Part shown: piece after piece, positions 20,383 through 27,975 of the stretch
Layout of the letters: every line of letters starts with the position of its first letter
Numbering within the stretch: position 1 is the stretch's first letter
NCBI GenBank assembly: GCA_015075165.1
Contig: JABTUY010000002.1
Span: 907,868-971,867 of the forward strand
Length of the DNA: 64,000 nucleotides
Reading direction: 5' to 3'
DNA from: Ideonella sp.
GTDB lineage: Bacteria > Pseudomonadota > Gammaproteobacteria > Burkholderiales > Burkholderiaceae_C
Program-made: the position numbers and the translations under genes
Notes under the pieces: model-generated
What the model saw: the letters and a program-made list of their open reading frames with translations, nothing else
Told to the model about the DNA's origin: nothing
The model's database searches: none

Positions 20383-20403
20383 ACCTTGCCATAGTGGCAA
20401 GGT
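20383..20403 (-). promoter_or_regulatory. CueR-type operator-promoter of the copper island
   Basis: Perfect palindrome ACCTTGCCA-TAG-TGGCAAGGT (9+3+9). On the minus strand it sits between TTGACC (-35, complement of 20401-20406) and CAGACT (-10) with 19 bp between them, the MerR-family promoter geometry. This closely parallels E. coli copA promoter structure. The first gene starts 54 bp away at 20329. Confidence 0.88.
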
Positions 20404-20502
20404 CAAGCGCGGCGGCGGCGCGGGCGGCCAGGGCCCGGCGCGGTGCGAGGCGCTGCCTACAATGCCCGCACCGCTTCGCCACCTCTCGCTCTCGCGCCCA
20501 CC

Positions 20503-21414
20503 ATGTCGACGCCCGCGCCCACGGCCCCCGATCTCAGCCACATCACGCCGCGCGAGAAGGCCGAGCTGCTGGCGCAGGCGCTGCCGTACATCCGCAAGTT
20601 CCACGGCAAGACCATCGTCATCAAGTACGGCGGCAACGCGATGACCGACCCGGCGCTGCAACAGGACTTCGCCGAGGACGTGGTGCTGCTGAAGCTGGTG
20701 GGCCTGAACCCGGTGGTGGTGCACGGCGGCGGCCCGCAGATCGAAGAGGCGCTCGGCCGGCTCGGCAAGAAGGGCACCTTCATCCAGGGCATGCGCGTCA
20801 CCGACGAAGAGACGATGGAGGTCGTCGAGTGGGTGCTGGCCGGCCAGGTGCAGCAGGACATCGTCGGCCTGATCAACCACGCCGGCGGCAAGGCGGTGGG
20901 CCTGACCGGCCGCGACGGCGGCCTGGTGCGCGCGCGCAAGCTGAAGATGGTGGACAAGGACGATCCGAACAAGCAGCACGATGTCGGCCAGGTGGGCGAC
21001 ATCGTCGCGATCGACCCCAGCGTGGTGCGCGCGCTGCAGGACGATCAGTTCATCCCGGTCATCAGCCCGATCGGCTTCGGCGAGCACAACGAGAGCTACA
21101 ACATCAACGCCGACGTCGTCGCCGGCAAGCTGGCCGAGGTGCTGAAGGCCGAGAAGCTGGTGCTCTTGACCAACACGCCCGGCGTGCTCGACAAGCAGGG
21201 CAAGCTGCTGACGGATCTTTCGGCGCGCGAGATCGACGCGTTGTTCGCCGACGGTACGCTCTCGGGCGGCATGCTGCCCAAGATCGCCAGCGCGCTCGAC
21301 GCCGCCAGGAGCGGCGTGCACGCGGTGCACATCATCGACGGCCGCGTGCCGCACGCGATGCTGCTCGAGATCCTGAGCGACCAGCCCTACGGCACGATGA
21401 TCCGAAGCCATTGA
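20503..21414 (+). CDS. argB: ArgB, N-acetylglutamate kinase
   Basis: 303 aa. Phosphorylates N-acetyl-L-glutamate, the second step of arginine synthesis. Amino-acid-kinase motifs are [10 protein letters not shown] near the N-terminus, [35 protein letters not shown] and GGMLPKI near the C-terminus. The ATG at 20503 is preferred over earlier in-frame starts because conservation begins just after it. A TACAAT -10-like hexamer is at 20458-20463 with no good -35. The gene is divergent from the copper island and its leader adjoins the CueR box. Confidence 0.96.
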   Translation: MSTPAPTAPDLSHITPREKAELLAQALPYIRKFHGKTIVIKYGGNAMTDPALQQDFAEDVVLLKLVGLNPVVVHGGGPQIEEALGRLGKKGTFIQGMRVTDEETMEVVEWVLAGQVQQDIVGLINHAGGKAVGLTGRDGGLVRARKLKMVDKDDPNKQHDVGQVGDIVAIDPSVVRALQDDQFIPVISPIGFGEHNESYNINADVVAGKLAEVLKAEKLVLLTNTPGVLDKQGKLLTDLSAREIDALFADGTLSGGMLPKIASALDAARSGVHAVHIIDGRVPHAMLLEILSDQPYGTMIRSH

Positions 21415-22079
21415 TCTGGCTGTTCGACCTCGACGACACGTTGCACGACGCGGCGAACGCGTCGATGCCGGGCATCCACGTCGCGATGGGCGAGTACATC
21501 GAGCGCGAGCTGCGGCTGACGCGCGAGCAGTCCGATGCGCTGCGCCGCCGCTACTGGCAGCGCTACGGCGCCACGCTGCTCGGGCTGGTGCGCCACCACG
21601 GCGTGCGGGCGGCGCACTTCCTGCACGAAACCCACCGGCTGCCGGGGCTGGAAGCGCGCGTCAGCGGCCACCGGCACGACCTGGCCGCGCTGGCGCGCCT
21701 GCCGGGCCGCAGGCTGATCCTCACCAACGCGCCGCGCGCCTACGCGTTGCGCGTGCTCGGCGCGCTGCGCATCGGGCGCCTGTTCGACGCGGTGATCTCG
21801 ATCGAGGACATGTGGATGCACGGCGTGCCGCGGCCGAAGCCCGATGCGCGCATGCTGCGCGCGCTGGCGGCGCGCCTGCGCGTGCCGCCGCGGCACTGCG
21901 TGCTGGTCGAAGACACGCCGGGCCACCTGAAGTCGGCGCGCCGGCTCGGCATGGCCACGGTGTGGATGCGGCGCTACGCGCGGCGGCGCGATGCCGCGTC
22001 GCGCCGTTTCGGCGGCCGGCCGGCCTATGTGGATCGCCGCGTGAACGCGCTGCGCGGCCTGTTCCGCGAACCGACGTGA
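21411..22079 (+). CDS. HAD-family hydrolase, pyrimidine 5'-nucleotidase-like
   Basis: 222 aa. HAD motif I FDLDDTL at residues 5-11, motif II in [11 protein letters not shown], motif III in RPKPDARM and motif IV in [17 protein letters not shown]. The subfamily matches SDT1/pyrimidine 5'-nucleotidases, which dephosphorylate nucleotides, though substrate is not shown by sequence. No ATG precedes motif I in frame; the only sensible start is TTG at 21411, overlapping the argB stop (TTGA). The argB-HAD-slmA order is common in Burkholderiales. Confidence 0.88.
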   Translation: MIWLFDLDDTLHDAANASMPGIHVAMGEYIERELRLTREQSDALRRRYWQRYGATLLGLVRHHGVRAAHFLHETHRLPGLEARVSGHRHDLAALARLPGRRLILTNAPRAYALRVLGALRIGRLFDAVISIEDMWMHGVPRPKPDARMLRALAARLRVPPRHCVLVEDTPGHLKSARRLGMATVWMRRYARRRDAASRRFGGRPAYVDRRVNALRGLFREPT

Positions 22080-22088
22080 CCGCGAGCG

Positions 22089-22225
22089 GCCGCGGAGCGA
22101 AGGCCGCGGCTCCAAGCCGAACTGCGTCGGCTTGGACGGCCTGAGCGCCTGCCGACTCCGGCGGCAGACCCGGCTTTGCCGGGCCGCTGGCGGCGCTCCC
22201 TTCGAGGGGGAGGCGCCGAAGGCGC
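22089..22225. repeat. Array of five intergenic hairpins
   Basis: Five inverted repeats in series: 22089-22095/22104-22110, 22112-22120/22127-22135 (9 bp perfect, 6-nt loop), 22169-22174/22178-22183 (TTT loop), 22196-22200/22208-22212 and 22213-22217/22221-22225 (GAA loop). They fill the gap between the HAD gene and slmA. The density suggests a repetitive extragenic palindrome cluster or a compound terminator rather than chance, although high GC raises the background. Confidence 0.65.
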
Positions 22226-22246
22226 ATCGGAGGTGATCCAAATTCA

Positions 22247-22258
22247 GTAAGTGTTTAC
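22247..22258. promoter_or_regulatory. Candidate SlmA-type operator upstream of slmA
   Basis: The dyad GTAA-GTGT-TTAC lies 71 bp before slmA. It agrees with 8 of 12 positions of the E. coli SlmA-binding consensus GTGAGTACTCAC and keeps the GT-A and A-C ends. It may mark autoregulation or a chromosomal SlmA site. Evidence is motif similarity only. Confidence 0.35.
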
Positions 22259-22328
22259 CTGCACCAAGACGCGGCCACCGCCTATGCCAGAATGCCCCGC
22301 TCCCTGCCGCCCCAGCGCTTCCCCGCTC

Positions 22329-23024
22329 ATGATCGACGCCTCCGAATCCGACGCCACGGGCGCTTCCGCCCGGGTCGACGTGAACCCGGAGCCCGACGTG
22401 GAACACGCGGTCGAGCCGGTGGCCAGCGCGGCGCCGCGCACCCGCAAGCGGCCCAAGCCGGGCGAGCGGCGCGTGCAGATCCTGCAGACGCTGGCGTCGA
22501 TGCTCGAGCAGCCGGGCGCCGAGCGCATCACCACCGCGGCGCTGGCGGCGCGGCTCGAGGTCAGCGAGGCGGCGCTGTACCGCCACTTCGCGAGCAAGGC
22601 CCAGATGTTCGAGGGCCTGATCGAGTTCATCGAGAGCAGCGTGTTCACGCTGGTCAACCAGATCACCGAGCGCGAGGCGTCGGGCGCCGCGCAGGCGCAG
22701 CGCATCGTCGCGCTGATCCTGCAGTTCGGCGAGAAGAACCCGGGCATGGTGCGCGTGATGGTCGGCGATGCGCTGGTGTTCGAGAACGAGCGGCTCACCG
22801 TGCGCATGAACCAGTTCTTCGACCGCGTCGAGTCGCAACTGCGCCAGAGCCTGCGCCTGGCCGCCGAGGGCGCCGGCTCGATGACGCCCACCGTCGACGC
22901 CGGTGCCACCGCGTCGGTGATCACCGCCTTCGTCGTCGGCCGCCTGCAGCGCTACGCGCGCTCGGGCTTCAAGCGCAGCCCGACCGAGCACCTCGATGCG
23001 GCGCTGCAGCGGCTGACAGCCTGA
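22329..23024 (+). CDS. slmA: SlmA, nucleoid occlusion factor (TetR family)
   Basis: 231 aa. In the characterised family, SlmA binds chromosomal sites and blocks FtsZ assembly over the nucleoid. An acidic, probably disordered N-terminus of about 40 residues is followed by the TetR helix-turn-helix (ITTAALAARLEVSEAALYRHF). The ligand/dimer domain then carries SlmA-like segments (KAQMFEGLIEFIE, FGEKNPGMVRVMVGDAL). The ATG at 22329 is preferred over an upstream start at 22251, which would lie in the operator-like dyad. Confidence 0.9.
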   Translation: MIDASESDATGASARVDVNPEPDVEHAVEPVASAAPRTRKRPKPGERRVQILQTLASMLEQPGAERITTAALAARLEVSEAALYRHFASKAQMFEGLIEFIESSVFTLVNQITEREASGAAQAQRIVALILQFGEKNPGMVRVMVGDALVFENERLTVRMNQFFDRVESQLRQSLRLAAEGAGSMTPTVDAGATASVITAFVVGRLQRYARSGFKRSPTEHLDAALQRLTA

Positions 23025-23033
23025 GCGGCTGGG

Positions 23034-23684
23034 GTGGCCGTGGTGCACGTCGAAGTCGGCGGCACCGCGCTCGTGCTGCTGGGCGAGCGTGCGGTGTTCG
23101 TGCCCGAGCAGCGGGCGCTGCTGGTGGCCGATGTGCACGTCGGCAAGGCGGCATCGTATCGCGGCCTCGGCGTGCCGGTGCCCGGCGGCACCACCGGCGG
23201 CACGCTGGCGCGGCTCGGCGCGGCGCTGGCCGCCAGCGGCGCGCAGCAGCTGATCGTGCTCGGCGACTTCATCCACTCGGCGCGTTCGTATGCGCGCGCC
23301 ACGCTCGACGCGCTCGCGCGCTGGCGCGAGGCCCACGCCGGGCTGCGCGTCACCCTGCTGCGCGGCAACCACGATCTGCACGCCGGCGACCCGCCGGCGG
23401 CGCTGGGCTTCGCGGTGGTCGATGCGCCGCTGCGCTGCGGGCCGCTGTGGCTGGCGCACGAGCCGGCGCCGTTGCCCGACGCGTACGTGCTGGCCGGCCA
23501 CGTGCACCCCTGTGTGGTGGTGGGGGGGCGCGGCTTCGACCGGCTGCGGCTGCCGTGCTTTCACTTCGGTGCCCGCGTTGGCGTGCTGCCGGCGTTCGGC
23601 GAGTTCACCGGTTCGCACGCGATGCGGCGCGAGGCAGGCGACCGTGTGTTCGCGATCGCCGACGGTCGCGTGCGCGAAGTCTGA
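23034..23684 (+). CDS. pdeM: PdeM-like metallophosphoesterase
   Basis: 216 aa calcineurin-like phosphoesterase of the family annotated as ligase-associated DNA-damage-response endonuclease PdeM. Metal-binding blocks are visible: LLVADVHVGK, VLGDFIHSA, LLRGNHDLH and LAGHVHPCVVV. It starts with GTG at 23034, 9 bp after slmA. The usual partners (Lhr-type helicase, exonuclease, ATP-dependent DNA ligase) are not in this window, so the gene stands alone here and its DNA-repair role is inference from the family. Confidence 0.83.
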   Translation: MAVVHVEVGGTALVLLGERAVFVPEQRALLVADVHVGKAASYRGLGVPVPGGTTGGTLARLGAALAASGAQQLIVLGDFIHSARSYARATLDALARWREAHAGLRVTLLRGNHDLHAGDPPAALGFAVVDAPLRCGPLWLAHEPAPLPDAYVLAGHVHPCVVVGGRGFDRLRLPCFHFGARVGVLPAFGEFTGSHAMRREAGDRVFAIADGRVREV

Positions 23685-23715
23685 AGCAGGATCGCGCGAC
23701 CCTACACTGCGTGCG

Positions 23716-24660
23716 ATGGACGAACGCATCGAACACCTGATCGCGCACGCCGAGCGCGTGCTGACGCGGCTCGAGGCGGTGCTGCCGCACGCGCCGCAGG
23801 CGCCCGACTGGAGCGCCTCGGTGGCCTTTCGCTACCGGCGCCGCGGCGGCAGCGCACGGCTCGAGCCGGTGCGCCACGTGGCCGCGATCGGGCTCGAGCA
23901 GTTGAAGGAGATCGACGCGCAGATGGCGCGCCTCGTGCGCAACACCGAGCAGTTCGTGGCCGGCCGGCCGGCCAACAACGTGCTGCTGACCGGCGCGCGC
24001 GGCACCGGCAAGAGCTCGCTGATCAAGGCCTGCCTGAACGCGTACGCCGCGCGCGGCCTGCGGCTGATCGAGGTCGACAAGGCCGATTTGGTCGAGTTGC
24101 CCGACCTGGTGGAGCTGGTGGCGGCGCGGCCCGAGCGCTTCGTCGTCTACTGCGACGACCTCAGCTTCGACGAGGGCGAGCCCGGCTACAAGGCGCTGAA
24201 GTCGGTGCTCGACGGCTCGGTGGCGGCCACCAGCGACAACCTGCTGATCTACGCCACCAGCAACCGCCGCCACCTGCTGCCCGAGTACATGAAGGAGAAC
24301 CTCACCTACACGCACACCGACGACGGCGAGGTGCATCCCGGCGAGGTGGTGGAGGAGAAGATCTCGCTGTCCGAGCGCTTCGGCCTGTGGATCAGCTTCT
24401 ACCCGTTCAGCCAGCAGGAGTACCTGGCGATCGTGGCGCAATGGCTGCGCAATTTCGACGTGCCCGCGGCGACGATCGAGCGCGCGTTGAAGCCGTCGCT
24501 GGTGTGGGCGCTCGAGCGCGGTTCGCGCTCGGGCCGCGTGGCCTACCAGTTCGCGCGCGACTGGGCCGGCCGCAACGGCGCCGAGGCCGGCGCGCCCGGC
24601 GCCGCAGCGTCCGCCGCGGGCGCCGATGCCGACCACCCCGACGGCCTCGACCATGCCTGA
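23716..24660 (+). CDS. DUF815 family P-loop ATPase
   Basis: 314 aa AAA+-like protein of unknown function, widespread in proteobacteria. Walker A GARGTGKSS is at about 96-104, Walker B in VVYCDDLSF, and a sensor-like stretch in LLIYATSNRRHLLPEYMKEN. The segment GEVHPGEVVEEKISLSERFG and FYPFSQQEYL are family signatures. An Ala/Gly/Asp-rich tail ends the protein. A TACACT hexamer ends only 7 bp before the ATG. The stop overlaps the start region of the NUDIX gene. Confidence 0.88.
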   Translation: MDERIEHLIAHAERVLTRLEAVLPHAPQAPDWSASVAFRYRRRGGSARLEPVRHVAAIGLEQLKEIDAQMARLVRNTEQFVAGRPANNVLLTGARGTGKSSLIKACLNAYAARGLRLIEVDKADLVELPDLVELVAARPERFVVYCDDLSFDEGEPGYKALKSVLDGSVAATSDNLLIYATSNRRHLLPEYMKENLTYTHTDDGEVHPGEVVEEKISLSERFGLWISFYPFSQQEYLAIVAQWLRNFDVPAATIERALKPSLVWALERGSRSGRVAYQFARDWAGRNGAEAGAPGAAASAAGADADHPDGLDHA

Positions 24661-25120
24661 GGCCGCGTCGGCGCGGCAGCCGGTCGCTGAGGCCGCGCCG
24701 GCGCGGCAGCCGGTCGACGTGGCGGTGGGTGTGCTGATCGGGCGCGACGGCCGCTTCCTGCTCACCTCGCGCCCGGCCGGCAAGGTGTATGCGGGCTACT
24801 GGGAGTTTCCGGGCGGCAAGCTCGAGCCCGGCGAGAGCGTGGCGCAGGCGCTGCAGCGCGAGCTGCACGAAGAGCTCGGCATCGAGATCGGTGCCGTGCA
24901 CCCGTGGCAGGTGGAACTGGTCGACTACCCGCACGCGCTGGTGCGGCTGCACTTCTGCAAGGTGTTCGACTGGCGCGGCGAGTTCGAGATGCGCGAAGGG
25001 CAGGTGATGGCCTGGGAGGATCTGCCGGTGCGCAGCCGCCCGGTGCTGCCCGGCACCGTGCCGGTGCTGCGCTGGTTCGCCGCCGAGCGCGGCCACGCGG
25101 GGCCGACGCACGCCGAATGA
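24653..25120 (+). CDS. NUDIX hydrolase, MutT-like
   Basis: 155 aa. Complete Nudix box GGKLEPGESVAQALQRELHE followed by ELGI. The arrangement VAVGVLIGRDGRFLLTSRPAGKVYAGYWEFPGGK is typical of MutT-type 8-oxo-dGTP pyrophosphatases that clean the nucleotide pool; exact substrate is not proven. The ATG at 24653 overlaps the DUF815 stop by 8 bp. The first ~20 residues come from a duplicated 30-bp unit (24658-24717). Confidence 0.87.
   Translation: MPEAASARQPVAEAAPARQPVDVAVGVLIGRDGRFLLTSRPAGKVYAGYWEFPGGKLEPGESVAQALQRELHEELGIEIGAVHPWQVELVDYPHALVRLHFCKVFDWRGEFEMREGQVMAWEDLPVRSRPVLPGTVPVLRWFAAERGHAGPTHAE
24658..24717 (+). repeat. Two tandem 30-bp units at the 5' end of the NUDIX gene
   Basis: 24658-24687 and 24688-24717 differ at only a couple of bases and encode EAASARQPVA then EAAPARQPVD. 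The repeat extends the N-terminus of the NUDIX protein before the conserved fold begins and is likely a recent in-frame duplication. Confidence 0.85.
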
Positions 25121-25181
25121 CGCGGCTCGGGCCTTGTGCCGCGCCTGCGGGGGAACCCAGGCCGATTGACTACACTGAACC

Positions 25182-25571
25182 ATGGATTGGCTCGAGCAGA
25201 TCAAGTGGGGCGACGATGGCCTGGTGCCGGTGATCGCGCAGGAGCTCGGCAGCAACGACGTGCTGATGCTCGCCCACATGAACCGCGAGGCGCTGCAGCG
25301 CACCGCCGAGCTCGGCCGCGCGGTGTACTGGAGCCGCTCGCGCCAGCGCCTGTGGTTCAAGGGTGAAGAATCGGGCCACGTGCAGCAGGTGCACGAGATC
25401 CGCCTCGACTGCGACCACGACGTGCTGCTGCTGAAGGTGACGCAGCTCGGCCACCAGCCGGGCATCGCCTGCCACACGGGCCGGCATTCGTGCTTCTTCC
25501 AGCGCTACGAGCACGGCCGCTGGCAGCCGGTGGAGCCGGTGCTGAAAGACCCGGCGGAGATCTACAAGTGA
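25182..25571 (+). CDS. hisI: HisI, phosphoribosyl-AMP cyclohydrolase
   Basis: 129 aa. Opens the purine ring of phosphoribosyl-AMP in histidine synthesis. Family motifs are [32 protein letters not shown] and the metal-binding region [14 protein letters not shown] with [13 protein letters not shown]. It is a separate protein, not fused to HisE. A TACACT hexamer at 25171-25176 ends 5 bp before the ATG, so the message may have almost no leader. Confidence 0.95.
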   Translation: MDWLEQIKWGDDGLVPVIAQELGSNDVLMLAHMNREALQRTAELGRAVYWSRSRQRLWFKGEESGHVQQVHEIRLDCDHDVLLLKVTQLGHQPGIACHTGRHSCFFQRYEHGRWQPVEPVLKDPAEIYK

Positions 25572-25581
25572 GTCTGCGTCC

Positions 25582-25932
25582 ATGAGCGATGCCACCGACA
25601 CGCTCGCGCGCCTGGCGGCGGTGATCGAATCGCGCCGCGGCGGCGACCCCGACAAGAGCTACGTCGCGCGCCTGTTCGCGAAGGGGCCCGACGCGATCCT
25701 GAAGAAGATCGGCGAAGAGGCCACCGAGACGGTGATGGCGGCCAAGGACGGCGACCGCGCGCGCATCGTCGCCGAGATGGCCGACCTGTGGTTCCATGCG
25801 ATGGTGGCGCTGGCCGCCTATGGCCTGAAGCCGCAGGACGTGCTCGACGAGCTGGCGCGGCGCGAAGGCCTGTCGGGGCTGGAGGAGTTCGCGCTTCGCA
25901 AGCGCGTGGCACGCGAGGAGAACGGCCGATGA
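25582..25932 (+). CDS. hisE: HisE, phosphoribosyl-ATP pyrophosphatase
   Basis: 116 aa all-alpha MazG-like enzyme that acts just before HisI in histidine synthesis. Motifs: [34 protein letters not shown] and [13 protein letters not shown]. It follows hisI by 10 bp and overlaps hinT by 4 bp (ATGA), so the three genes form one unit. Confidence 0.95.
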   Translation: MSDATDTLARLAAVIESRRGGDPDKSYVARLFAKGPDAILKKIGEEATETVMAAKDGDRARIVAEMADLWFHAMVALAAYGLKPQDVLDELARREGLSGLEEFALRKRVAREENGR

Positions 25933-26273
25933 GCGACCCGAACTGCATCTTCTGCAAGATCGTGGCGGGGCAGATCCCGGCCAAGAAGGTGTACGAAGAC
26001 GACCAGATCGTCGCCTTCCACGACATCCACCCGTGGGCGCCGGTGCACATCCTGATCGTGCCGAAACAGCACGTACCGAGCATGGTCGAGGTCACCGAGG
26101 CCGACGCGCCGCTGCTCGGTCGCATGATGGCGGTGTCGCCGCGCCTGATGCGCGAGCTCGGCGTCACCAACGGCTTTCGCCACGTGGTCAATACCGGACG
26201 CGACGGCGGGCAGGAGGTGATGCACCTGCACCTGCACGTCTTCGGCGGCCCGAGGCCTTGGCTCAAGGGGTGA
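25929..26273 (+). CDS. hinT: HIT-family purine nucleoside phosphoramidase (HinT)
   Basis: 114 aa. Histidine-triad motif HLHLHVFGG near the C-terminus and the N-terminal [12 protein letters not shown] with two cysteines that may bind zinc. HinT-type enzymes hydrolyse adenosine phosphoramidates; the physiological substrate is unclear. It is coupled to hisE by ATGA overlap and followed by a GC-rich hairpin before tatA. Confidence 0.92.
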   Translation: MSDPNCIFCKIVAGQIPAKKVYEDDQIVAFHDIHPWAPVHILIVPKQHVPSMVEVTEADAPLLGRMMAVSPRLMRELGVTNGFRHVVNTGRDGGQEVMHLHLHVFGGPRPWLKG

Positions 26274-26320
26274 GCGTGGACGTGTGACCGCACCTGCGTG
26301 CGGGCACGCGCCTCGCGAAC

Positions 26321-26344
26321 CGGCCGGGCATGCAGGCCCGGCCG
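26321..26344 (+). terminator. GC-rich hairpin between hinT and tatA
   Basis: CGGCCGGGC (26321-26329) pairs perfectly with GCCCGGCCG (26336-26344) around a 6-nt loop, 47 bp after hinT. No T run follows, so termination is uncertain; a TAGAAT -10-like hexamer for tatA lies downstream at 26369-26374. Confidence 0.45.
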
Positions 26345-26401
26345 TGGGCGGTCGGGCTCCCCGCATCCTAGAATGCAGCAACTGTCTCCAGGAGATTCAT
26401 C

Positions 26402-26635
26402 ATGGGTTCGTTCAGCATCTGGCACTGGCTGATCGTGCTGCTCGTCGTGGTCCTGATCTTCGGCACCAAGAAGCTGAAGAACATGGGCTCCGACCTCGGT
26501 GCTGCCGTCAAGGGCTTCAAGGATGGCGTGCGCGACGGTTCTTCCGACGCGCCGGTACCGCCGGCCCAGCAGGTGACGACCAACAAGCCCGCCGACGCCA
26601 ACACCGTCGACGTCGAGGCCAAGACCAAGTCGTGA
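26402..26635 (+). CDS. tatA: TatA, twin-arginine translocase subunit
   Basis: 77 aa. One N-terminal membrane helix ([15 protein letters not shown]) followed by the amphipathic helix [20 protein letters not shown] and a polar tail. TatA multimers form the size-adjustable pore for folded proteins. CAGGAG stands upstream of the ATG. The first tat gene; tatB follows after 31 bp. Likely cargoes in this window are the multicopper oxidase and the Rieske protein. Confidence 0.96.
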   Translation: MGSFSIWHWLIVLLVVVLIFGTKKLKNMGSDLGAAVKGFKDGVRDGSSDAPVPPAQQVTTNKPADANTVDVEAKTKS

Positions 26636-26666
26636 CCGCGGCGGGCGACCTGCGCCCGCACCAACC

Positions 26667-27155
26667 ATGCTCGACTTCGGCTTCGACAAGCTCGCGCTGA
26701 TCGGCGCGGTGGCGTTGATCGTCATCGGCCCCGAGAAGCTGCCGCGCGTCGCGCGCACCGTCGGCGCGCTGCTCGGCAAGGCGCAGCGCTACGTGGCCGA
26801 TGTCAAGGCCGAGGTCAACCGCTCGATCGAGCTCGAGGAACTGCAAAAGGTGAAGAAGCAGTTCGAGAGCGCGGCCAGCGACATCCAGGACACCGTGCGG
26901 CGCGAGGTCGGCGAGGCCGGCCAGGCGTTGGAGTCGAGCTGGCAATCGGCCACCGCGGGGCTCGACGGCGCGCCGGCCGATGCGTCTTCCGAGGCGCTGG
27001 CCCCGCCGCCGCCGACCTACCAACGCCCCAACAAGAAGTGGCGGCTCAAGCGTGGCGCCACGCCGCTGTGGTTCAAGCAGCGCCAGGGCATCCGCCGGCA
27101 AGCGCAGTCCGGCGCCGCGCGCGTCGCGCGCTTTCGCCCACCGCGGGTGAAGTGA
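26667..27155 (+). CDS. tatB: TatB, twin-arginine translocase subunit
   Basis: 162 aa. N-terminal [26 protein letters not shown], with the Glu in the membrane helix and the GPEKLP turn that define TatB, then a long amphipathic/coiled region ([15 protein letters not shown]) and a basic tail ([11 protein letters not shown]). TatB with TatC forms the receptor for twin-Arg signals. The tail is longer and more basic than in many TatB proteins. Confidence 0.94.
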   Translation: MLDFGFDKLALIGAVALIVIGPEKLPRVARTVGALLGKAQRYVADVKAEVNRSIELEELQKVKKQFESAASDIQDTVRREVGEAGQALESSWQSATAGLDGAPADASSEALAPPPPTYQRPNKKWRLKRGATPLWFKQRQGIRRQAQSGAARVARFRPPRVK

Positions 27156-27169
27156 GCTGGGCGCGCGCG

Positions 27170-27973
27170 ATGGCAACCGAGGATCCGAAGGACGACCCGA
27201 AGGACGAACTGGCCGGCACCGAAGCGCCGTTCGTCTCGCACCTGGTCGAGCTGCGCGACCGCCTGATCCGCGCGCTGCTCGCGGTGGGCATCGTGTTCGG
27301 CGTGCTGTGCGTCTGGCCCGGCCCAGGCGGCCTGTACGACCTGCTGGCCGCGCCGATGACGCACCATCTGCCCGCGGGCACCAAGCTGATTGCCACCAAC
27401 GTGTTCTCGCCGTTCCTGGTGCCGCTGAAGATCACGCTGATGGGCGCGTTCCTGATCGCGCTGCCGGTGGTGCTGTACCAGGTGTGGGCCTTCGTCGCGC
27501 CGGGCCTGTACTCGCACGAGAAGAAGTTCGTGCTGCCGCTGGTGGTGTCGAGCACGATCCTGTTCTTCGCCGGCGTGGCGTTCTGCTACTTTGTCGTCAT
27601 CCCGGCGCTGACGCGGTTCATCGTCGCGGTGGCGCCGACCTCGATCAACACTGCGCCGGACATCGAGCAGTACTTCGGCACCGTGCTGACGCTGTTCCTG
27701 GTGTTCGGCATCGCGTTCGAGGTGCCGGTGGCGGTGGTGGTGCTGGCGCGCGTGGGCGTCGTCACGATCGAGCAGCTGAAGAAGTTCCGCGGCTATTTCG
27801 TCGTCGCGGCGTTCATCGTCTCGGCGATCGTCACGCCGCCCGACGTGGTGTCGCAGCTGTCGCTGGCGATCCCGCTGTGCCTGCTGTACGAACTCGGCAT
27901 CTGGGCGGCGCGCGCGTTCGTCGGCGCCGCGAAGCCGGCCGGCGACGAGGCCGCGGCGACGAAGGAAACCTGA
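27170..27973 (+). CDS. tatC: TatC, twin-arginine translocase receptor
   Basis: 267 aa with six membrane helices. Signature FVSHLVELRDRLIRAL at the N-terminus, the loop PLKITLMGAFLIALPVVLYQ, WAFVAPGLYSHEKK and the C-terminal IVTPPDVVSQLSLAIPL. It binds twin-Arg signal peptides. The ATG at 27170 begins 14 bp after tatB; an earlier in-frame start would overlap tatB. A stop follows directly before the convergent protease gene (2-bp gap). Confidence 0.96.
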   Translation: MATEDPKDDPKDELAGTEAPFVSHLVELRDRLIRALLAVGIVFGVLCVWPGPGGLYDLLAAPMTHHLPAGTKLIATNVFSPFLVPLKITLMGAFLIALPVVLYQVWAFVAPGLYSHEKKFVLPLVVSSTILFFAGVAFCYFVVIPALTRFIVAVAPTSINTAPDIEQYFGTVLTLFLVFGIAFEVPVAVVVLARVGVVTIEQLKKFRGYFVVAAFIVSAIVTPPDVVSQLSLAIPLCLLYELGIWAARAFVGAAKPAGDEAAATKET

Positions 27974-27975
27974 CC

